A stretch of 10,812 nt of DNA from RGIG3872 sp045660245 (GTDB lineage: Bacteria; Bacillota; Clostridia; Christensenellales; UBA1242). The position numbers and the translations under genes are program-made. The DNA is taken from positions 1-10,812 of the forward strand of contig JAZRDJ010000066.1 in assembly GCA_045660245.1 (NCBI GenBank), in the 5' to 3' direction. Positions 6,316 to 10,812 of this stretch are shown piece after piece. A model generated the notes under the pieces. The model had not been told where the DNA came from. It ran no database searches and saw only the letters and a program-made list of their open reading frames with translations. Numbering within the stretch: position 1 is the first letter of the stretch; the number at the start of each line of letters is the position of its first letter.

Positions 6316-7533
6316 TTATACAACTTTGAGGTAAACTTTTTTGCCTTTTCTGACAACAACAGCGTCACAACTCTTGACAATGTGTTCATGAGTCTCAACC
6401 TTTTTGTCATCAACAAAAATTCCACCCTGTTCAATGAGTCTTCTGCCTTCACCTTTTGATTTTGTGAGTCCAACTTGAACCAAAAGATCACAAATGTTGA
6501 TACCACTTGAAAGAACTCCCTCACCAAGTTCAATAGTATTCATGTTTTCGCTTGTGCCTTTACCTGAAAAGATTTCATCTGCTGTCTTTTGCGCAAGTTT
6601 TGCAGCTTCTTCACCATGCACAAGTTTTGCAACTTCAAACGCCATCACACGCTTTGCTTGCCTGATGTCACCAGCAACCAAATTCTTGATTTGAGAAATT
6701 GGAAAATCTGAGAACCAACACAAGAGTTTTTCAACATCTCTGTCATCAACATTCATGAAGTATTGATAGAAATCGTACACTCCAACCTTTCCTTCATCAA
6801 CCCAAAGCGCTCCACCAGAAGTCTTGCCCATTTTTTCGCCTTGAGCGTTCAAAAGAAGAGGTGTTGTCATCACATTCAATGACTTGCCAGATTTTCTTCT
6901 CACAAGTTCAACACCAGCGACCATGTTGCCCCATTGATCAGATCCACCGACCTGAAGCACGCAACCATATTCATTATTGAGGTGTTCAAAGTCATGTGCT
7001 TGAATTGGCATATATCCCATTTCAAGGAATGTGAGTCCACCGCTTGAAAGTCTCTTTTTGTACGCTTCAGCCGCAAGCATCACATTGATTGAAAAATATG
7101 TTCCAACATCACGAAGGAAATCGACATAAGCATAGTCCTTCATCCAATCATTGTTGCTGACAATGATTGCAGGGTTTTCACCATCTGTTTTGATGAATTT
7201 CTTTGCAAAATTGATGACTGCATTCACATTGTCTTCAACGCTCTTTTTGTCGAGCATTGTTCTCATGTCTTGTCTGCCTGATGGGTCACCAACTTGCGCT
7301 GTCGCACCACCCACAACCAAAATTCCTCTGTGTCCTGCTTCTTGCAAATACCTAAATGTGCGAAGTGAGCACAAATGACCGATATGCAAACTGTTTGCAG
7401 TTGGATCTATTCCAAGATAGAAAGTCATTGGCTCGCCATTAAGTAAATTTTTCAGTTGTTCTTCAGACGTTGTTTGATACAAAAGACCACGAGTCTCCAA
7501 AAAATCATACAAGTCCATTCCATGTAGTTCCAT
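6316..7533 (-). CDS. tyrS: Tyrosyl-tRNA synthetase
   Basis: Charges tRNA-Tyr with tyrosine. The 405-residue protein has the expected bacterial architecture: a class I catalytic domain with HIGH at 50-53, GDPSGR at 82-87, QAHDFEHL at 178-185 and GGSDQWGN at 196-203 (tyrosine binding), the KMSKS-type loop KMGKT at 234-238, and a C-terminal S4 RNA-binding domain from about 340 to 405 (GINICDLLVQVGLTKSKGEG onward). Start ATG 7531-7533 lies nine bases after GGAG (AAGGAGATAGAAAAC); the second Met at residue 6 has no such site. It is a single-gene unit with a short leader and no T-box. Confidence 0.98.
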   Translation of the reverse strand: MELHGMDLYDFLETRGLLYQTTSEEQLKNLLNGEPMTFYLGIDPTANSLHIGHLCSLRTFRYLQEAGHRGILVVGGATAQVGDPSGRQDMRTMLDKKSVEDNVNAVINFAKKFIKTDGENPAIIVSNNDWMKDYAYVDFLRDVGTYFSINVMLAAEAYKKRLSSGGLTFLEMGYMPIQAHDFEHLNNEYGCVLQVGGSDQWGNMVAGVELVRRKSGKSLNVMTTPLLLNAQGEKMGKTSGGALWVDEGKVGVYDFYQYFMNVDDRDVEKLLCWFSDFPISQIKNLVAGDIRQAKRVMAFEVAKLVHGEEAAKLAQKTADEIFSGKGTSENMNTIELGEGVLSSGINICDLLVQVGLTKSKGEGRRLIEQGGIFVDDKKVETHEHIVKSCDAVVVRKGKKVYLKVV

Positions 7534-7568
7534 GTTTTCTATCTCCTTTTTAAAAATTTAATGATGCT

Positions 7569-7597
7569 ATTGTAGCACATAAAAACAAAAAAGTAAA
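7569..7597 (-). promoter_or_regulatory. tyrS promoter, extended -10
   Basis: On the minus strand TACAAT (7569-7574) is preceded by TG one base upstream (TGCTACAAT), an extended -10, with TTTACT (7592-7597) 17 bases further up as -35. The predicted leader is only about 28 nt. Confidence 0.75.
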
Positions 7598-7636
7598 TCA
7601 TTTCCCCAAAAATAAAGAATACCACCTCAAATAAGT

Positions 7637-7665
7637 TTGCCAAACAGTGTCAAAACTATTATAAT
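7637..7665 (+). promoter_or_regulatory. Promoter of the SPFH-zinc-ribbon gene
   Basis: TTGCCA (7637-7642) and TATAAT (7660-7665) are 17 bases apart. It diverges from the tyrS promoter about 40 bases away. A ribosome-binding site AAGGAG (7688-7693) lies seven bases before the ATG. Confidence 0.85.
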
Positions 7666-7700
7666 AAAATTAATATCAAGTTTCCAAAAGGAGAAAATCA

Positions 7701-8741
7701 ATGGGATTTATTTCAAACAACTTACTCAAAGTCATTGAGTGGACAGAAGACGACAAAAAAACAATCGTCTATAAATATCCAATGGACGGCAGAAGCATCA
7801 TGTACGGATCAAAGATCACCGTTCGTGAGGGACAAGTTGCAATTTTCGTGAACAAAGGACAAATTGCAGATATTTTTGAACCAGGAATGCACACCTTGAA
7901 AGCGAGCAACATTCCAATCTTGACTCAACTCCTTGCCCTCCCTTATGGTTTCAAATCACCATTCTATAGTGACGTATATTTTGTGAACACAAAACAATTC
8001 ACAAACCAAAAATGGGGAACCAGCACACCAATCACTATGCGTGACGCAGAGTTTGGAACAATCAGAGTCAAAGGTTATGGAAAATACGCATTCAAAGTTG
8101 ACGATTCAAAACTCTTTTTGAAAGAAGTTTTTGGAACATGCTCAAGTTTTTCAACTGATGACATAAATGATTATTTGAGGAGCCTTGTTGTTTCATCAAT
8201 CACAGACACAATCGCTGAATCAAAGATCAAAGCACTCGATCTTGCGAGCAACTTGATTGAGTTCTCAAAAATGGCTTCGGACGTTGCAAAAACACATTTT
8301 GAAGAAGTCGGTCTCCGTCTCACAAAACTCATTGTTGAAAGTTTCTCTTTCCCTGAAGAAGTGGAAAAAGCAATTGACACAAACTCAACCCTTTCTGTTC
8401 TTGGTAACAAGATGGACGACTACATGACATACCATTCAGTCCAAGCATTGAAAGACTCAGCGAAAAACCAAGGAACCGCAGGCTTGGGCGCAGGCATGGC
8501 AACATCTTTCATTTTGGCTGATCAACTTGCAGACACCATGGCAACGAGAAAAGCAAAATCTGCTCAAACTGCAGAAACTGGCAAATTCTGTCCAGAATGT
8601 GGAGCAAAAAATCGCAAAAATGCAAAATTCTGCTCTGAATGTGGCAAACAATTTGAAACAAAATCAAACACTTGCACAAAATGTGGAGCCGAACTTCCAA
8701 AGACAGCAAAATTCTGCCAAGAATGCGGAACAAAGAGATAA
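7701..8741 (+). CDS. SPFH/band-7 domain protein with C-terminal double zinc ribbon (YdjI-like)
   Basis: The 346-residue protein resembles the YdjI group of the SPFH superfamily ('virion core protein' in some databases). In Bacillus subtilis YdjI works with YdjG/YdjH to bring the PspA-type envelope-stress protein to the membrane; the role here is inference. Residues about 10-230 form the SPFH part: IEWTEDD near the N-terminus, REGQVAIFVNKGQIADIFEPGMHTL (42-66), GTIRVKGYGKYAFKV (119-133), and a helical region with DINDYLRSLVVSSI. A Gly/Ala-rich patch (GTAGLGAGMATSF, 258-270) links to two zinc ribbons: C297/C300 with C311/C314, and C325/C328 with C339/C342. There is no N-terminal transmembrane segment. 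Start ATG follows AAGGAGAAAATCA. It is alone between a promoter and a terminator, with no pspA-like neighbour in the window. Confidence 0.92.
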   Translation: MGFISNNLLKVIEWTEDDKKTIVYKYPMDGRSIMYGSKITVREGQVAIFVNKGQIADIFEPGMHTLKASNIPILTQLLALPYGFKSPFYSDVYFVNTKQFTNQKWGTSTPITMRDAEFGTIRVKGYGKYAFKVDDSKLFLKEVFGTCSSFSTDDINDYLRSLVVSSITDTIAESKIKALDLASNLIEFSKMASDVAKTHFEEVGLRLTKLIVESFSFPEEVEKAIDTNSTLSVLGNKMDDYMTYHSVQALKDSAKNQGTAGLGAGMATSFILADQLADTMATRKAKSAQTAETGKFCPECGAKNRKNAKFCSECGKQFETKSNTCTKCGAELPKTAKFCQECGTKR

Positions 8742-8761
8742 AATTTAATCAATATAATAAT

Positions 8762-8798
8762 AAAAAGCACCAAGCAAAAATCCTTGGTGCTTTTTGTT
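8762..8798. terminator. Bidirectional terminator between convergent genes
   Basis: AAAAAGCACCAAG (8762-8774) and CTTGGTGCTTTTT (8783-8795) form a 13-bp stem, GC-rich at the tip and A/T at the base, so either strand yields a hairpin followed by T residues. It serves the plus-strand SPFH gene and the minus-strand dinB operon. Confidence 0.93.
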
Positions 8799-8820
8799 TG
8801 AACAAATTGAGTTTTTTCCG

Positions 8821-9057
8821 TCAAATTTCCACAAACCATGTGTACTCGTCCAAAAAAAGATACCTCTCATTTTCACCCACTCGAATGGTGTATCTGATAC
8901 CTTTTCCCCCACCTTTGAGCCCCGCACATTTTTCTTTTGAGAGAATTCTGTCAATCTTGAACCTCCTGCCATCGTCCCAAACGATCTCAACCGGAACAAC
9001 ATTTCCGGTTGAAAGCATACGTGCAAGAACTGTGACGTTTTTTCTCAAAAAAGACAA
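8821..9057 (-). CDS. Small conserved-looking protein cotranscribed with dinB
   Basis: Function unknown. The protein is 78 residues: a basic N-terminus (MSFLRKNVTVLARM), then VPVEIVWDDGRRFKIDRIL, a glycine-rich stretch GLKGGGKGIRYTIRVG and an aromatic C-terminus ENERYLFLDEYTWFVEI. The pattern suggests a compact beta-rich fold. I recall similar small proteins beside Y-family polymerases in Clostridia, but cannot verify this. It follows the dinB stop by 27 bases, in the same frame with no intervening stop, and ends at the bidirectional terminator, so it should share the LexA-controlled dinB transcript. The start is uncertain: no ATG precedes the conserved region. I chose TTG 9055-9057, but the AGGAG before it is only two bases away; TTG at 9046-9048 (spacing 11) is the alternative. 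Confidence 0.8.
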   Translation of the reverse strand: MSFLRKNVTVLARMLSTGNVVPVEIVWDDGRRFKIDRILSKEKCAGLKGGGKGIRYTIRVGENERYLFLDEYTWFVEI

Positions 9058-9084
9058 ATCTCCTGTAAATAAACTAAGAAACTT

Positions 9085-10314
9085 TTACATTTTAGGGAAT
9101 ACCGTGTGCTCGTCTCTTATATTCAATTCTTCCATCTTTTTTTCTTTTAATACAATTCCTCGAGAAAGAGCGTGACGCCCAAACCTCATTCTCAAGTTTT
9201 CAACCGCTCGCTCAAGTTTTTCGAGTTTCTTGTTTTTTGAATAGTCATCAAACAAACACACTTGATCAGCATTTGTGAAGTTCGATATACTCACTCCAAG
9301 CCCGCGCACAAGCCCCATGCTCCAACAAAAATTCTTTTTGAAAAGTCCCATTGATTTTTCTGCAATCACACACGACAAATTTGTGGGCGATGTCAATGTT
9401 TCCATGCGCGTAATATGCATAAGTTCGTTGGTAATGATTGTGAGAGTAATCGTCCGTGCATATGAATATCCATAGTCAATCATGCGCGACACCACACTTT
9501 CAGCAAGCAGAATGAGCAATGCATAAATGTCTTCATCATCTTTTATGTCGCGGTAATACGTAATACTGTTCCCAACAGACTTGATTTCGTCCAAGTCCTG
9601 ATGACGCTTGACCTCCGACGAATCTTCACCAACTGCATATGAATGCAAAACTTCGCCCCATTTGCCAAGATGCCATTTGAGCAATTTTTTGTCAAAAGTC
9701 GCAAGATCCCCAATGGTTTTGATTGTGAGATCGTTGAGTTTTCTTTTGGTCGCTCTCCCAACATACAACAACTCTTCGACGGGAAGCGCCCATATTTTCC
9801 GCCTGAAATTTTGGTCATCAATCACCGTCACAGCATCAGGCTTTTTCATATCACTGCCAAGTTTTGCAAAAACCTTGTTGAAACTCACTCCAACAGAAAT
9901 CGTGAGCCCAATTTCTTTTTTCACCCTCTCTCTGATCTGATGAGAAATCTCTTCGGCTTCTGCCCATGACCTTGAAATCGCAGAAATATCAAGCCACGCC
10001 TCATCAATTCCAAACGATTCAACACAATCTGTGTACTCACGGTAAATATCTTTCACCGCTTTTGAATACTTGAGGTATACATCATGCCTTGCTTCCCTTA
10101 TGACCAAATCAGGCACAATTCGCCTTGCCTCAAAAAGCGTCATGCCCGTCTTTATTCCCAGTTTTTTTGCGATCATGTTTTTTGCGAGAACCACCCCATG
10201 CCGGTCTTCCACCCTACCACACACACAAACAGGCACACCAACAAGTGTCTCGTCCAAAAGACACTCAACCGATGCATAAAAATTGTTCAAATCACAATGC
10301 AAAATATATCTCAT
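9085..10314 (-). CDS. dinB: Y-family DNA polymerase (DinB / PolY2-like)
   Basis: Translesion DNA polymerase that copies damaged template during the SOS response. The protein has 409 residues. The palm and fingers begin HCDLNNFYASVE (6-17), with metal ligand D8 and the steric-gate aromatic pair F12/Y13. ESFGIDEAWLD (99-109) holds the catalytic D104 and E105; the G in place of S before IDE is the form I associate with the PolY2/YqjW type. SVGVSFNKVFAKLGSDMKKPD (140-160) and LPVEELLYVG (177-186) are further family motifs. The little finger follows from about 245, and QVCLF (351-355) is a sliding-clamp-binding motif. I start at ATG 10312-10314 because the family begins there; no ribosome-binding site precedes it and 13 more open codons run into the promoter. 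The LexA box upstream and the small gene downstream mark an SOS operon. Confidence 0.95.
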   Translation of the reverse strand: MRYILHCDLNNFYASVECLLDETLVGVPVCVCGRVEDRHGVVLAKNMIAKKLGIKTGMTLFEARRIVPDLVIREARHDVYLKYSKAVKDIYREYTDCVESFGIDEAWLDISAISRSWAEAEEISHQIRERVKKEIGLTISVGVSFNKVFAKLGSDMKKPDAVTVIDDQNFRRKIWALPVEELLYVGRATKRKLNDLTIKTIGDLATFDKKLLKWHLGKWGEVLHSYAVGEDSSEVKRHQDLDEIKSVGNSITYYRDIKDDEDIYALLILLAESVVSRMIDYGYSYARTITLTIITNELMHITRMETLTSPTNLSCVIAEKSMGLFKKNFCWSMGLVRGLGVSISNFTNADQVCLFDDYSKNKKLEKLERAVENLRMRFGRHALSRGIVLKEKKMEELNIRDEHTVFPKM

Positions 10315-10324
10315 AACAACAATA

Positions 10325-10353
10325 ATTATAACATTAAATATTTTTTCGAACAA
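10325..10353 (-). promoter_or_regulatory. dinB promoter, extended -10, close to the start codon
   Basis: On the minus strand TATAAT (10325-10330) has TG one base upstream (TGTTATAAT), and TTGTTC (10348-10353) lies 17 bases further up as a weak -35. Only ten bases separate the -10 from the ATG, so the transcript would carry about 2 to 4 untranslated bases. Confidence 0.75.
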
Positions 10354-10371
10354 GTGTTTGAAAAAATATTT
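10336..10371. repeat. 36-bp inverted repeat centred on the LexA box
   Basis: The arms AAATATTTTTTCGAAC (10336-10351) and GTTTGAAAAAATATTT (10356-10371) are complementary at 15 of 16 positions around AAGT. The symmetry runs 11 bases beyond the operator on each side. The arms are almost wholly A and T, so part of the extension could be compositional. Confidence 0.85.
10347..10360. promoter_or_regulatory. LexA (DinR) operator overlapping the dinB -35
   Basis: CGAACAAGTGTTTG fits the Gram-positive SOS box CGAACRNRYGTTYC at 13 of 14 positions, with G in place of the final C. It covers the -35 hexamer, so bound LexA would block RNA polymerase. This predicts induction of dinB and the small downstream gene by DNA damage. 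Confidence 0.88.
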
Positions 10372-10377
10372 TTAAAC

Positions 10378-10410
10378 AAAAAATCACTTTCCTCAAAAAA
10401 AGGAAAGTGA
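10378..10410 (-). terminator. Terminator of the pepF-like gene
   Basis: On the minus strand TCACTTTCCT (10410-10401) pairs with AGGAAAGTGA (10393-10384), ten base pairs around a T-rich loop, followed by TTTTTT (10383-10378). It lies 14 bases after the stop and insulates the dinB promoter. Confidence 0.93.
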
Positions 10411-10424
10411 CATTTAAATTTCTC

Positions 10425-10812
10425 TTATTTCAATACCTCAAAAACATTGATGTAATGGTCATAAAGTTCAAAGGCTTTTCTGTATGTTTCAGGATCAGAA
10501 ATATCAACATTTGCAAGTTTCAAGATATCAAGAGGATCCATTGCCCCTCCCGCACTCAAGAATTTCAAGTAGTAATTCTTCACATAATCCTCACCTTGGT
10601 TCAAAATGTTTGAAACGATTGAACAAGCAGAAATAAAACCTGTTGCATACTTAAAGACATAAAATGGACGATAAAAATGCGGTATTCTGCTCCATTCAAC
10701 ATTTGCGTTTTCAAGCAAGACAATATCATCACCAAAATACTTCTTTTGGAGATCACCATAAGCCTCATTGAGTTTTTCAAAAGTGAGCGGTTTTCTTTGC
10801 TTTGTTGCTGTG
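10425..10812 (-). CDS. pepF: Oligoendopeptidase F-like M3 metallopeptidase, C-terminal part (5' end outside window)
   Basis: Cytoplasmic zinc peptidase of the M3 family that cleaves short peptides. Only the last 128 residues are in the window, reading in one frame to the right edge (TATKQRKPLTF at the edge). The diagnostic segments are VEWSRIPHFYRPFYVFKYATGF, where the RIPHF and FY-x2-KYATG pattern is the conserved substrate-cleft helix of PepF, and YLKFLSAGGAMDPLDILKLANVD, the C-terminal helices. The catalytic HExxH lies upstream, outside the window, so activity cannot be judged. A TTG at 10716-10718 is not the start, because the frame stays open upstream with family-like sequence (LNEAYGDLQKKYFGDD). 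It ends 14 bases before its own terminator. Confidence 0.93.
   Translation of the reverse strand, partial: TATKQRKPLTFEKLNEAYGDLQKKYFGDDIVLLENANVEWSRIPHFYRPFYVFKYATGFISACSIVSNILNQGEDYVKNYYLKFLSAGGAMDPLDILKLANVDISDPETYRKAFELYDHYINVFEVLK

Noticed and set aside
10315..10353. A 13-residue N-terminal extension of DinB.
   Set aside because: It would begin at a TTG inside the -35/LexA box and translate the promoter; Y-family polymerases begin at the MRYILHCD position.
10425..10718. A complete 97-residue gene starting at TTG 10718.
   Set aside because: The frame is open to the window edge and the upstream residues continue the oligoendopeptidase F pattern, so this is the tail of a larger gene.
1..10812. 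CRISPR array, insertion sequence, prophage, tRNA, rRNA or toxin-antitoxin pair.
   Set aside because: No tandem spaced repeats, transposase or phage motifs, tRNA-like CCA folds or paired small genes of that type were seen on either strand.

Overview
This window is an A+T-rich stretch of bacterial chromosome that reads as ordinary core genome. It resembles a low-GC Gram-positive (Bacillota, Clostridia-like). The evidence for that is a T-box leader in front of ileS, a SpoVG homologue, a Gram-positive-type LexA box (CGAAC-N4-GTTTG) at the dinB promoter, strong AGGAG ribosome-binding sites and near-consensus sigma-A promoters. A peptidoglycan gene (murC) shows the cell makes a wall. I cannot name a species. 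I see no phage, IS element, CRISPR array, tRNA or rRNA.

Layout from left to right. On the minus strand: rpmE (L31, 3' end cut by the window edge) behind a TTGACA-17-TATAAT promoter; ileS, with a roughly 300-base T-box riboswitch containing stems I, II, IIA/B and III, an antiterminator and a terminator; an uncharacterised 187-residue repeat-containing protein; murC immediately upstream of it; spoVG; and tyrS. On the plus strand there is a single gene, an SPFH/band-7 protein with a C-terminal double zinc ribbon. It diverges from tyrS and converges on the next cluster across a bidirectional terminator. On the minus strand again: a 78-residue conserved-looking protein that follows dinB in the same reading frame; dinB (Y-family polymerase) under a LexA box; and the C-terminal 128 residues of an M3 oligoendopeptidase (pepF-like).

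Transcription units inferred from promoters and terminators are: rpmE; T-box-ileS, with no terminator seen before rpmE; murC plus the 187-aa gene; spoVG; tyrS; SPFH; dinB plus the 78-aa gene; and pepF. The clearest regulation is ileS control by uncharged tRNA-Ile and SOS control of dinB with its small partner. tyrS has a short leader with no room for a T-box. Two genes, murC and dinB, have their promoter -10 elements so close to the start codon that their mRNAs should be leaderless or nearly so.

I did not find a convincing new multi-gene system. The most worthwhile leads are the IleRS active-site signature (HHGT in place of HxGH), the unusual T-box antiterminator bulge, the small SOS partner of dinB, the orphan SPFH-zinc-ribbon protein and the repeat protein cotranscribed with murC.
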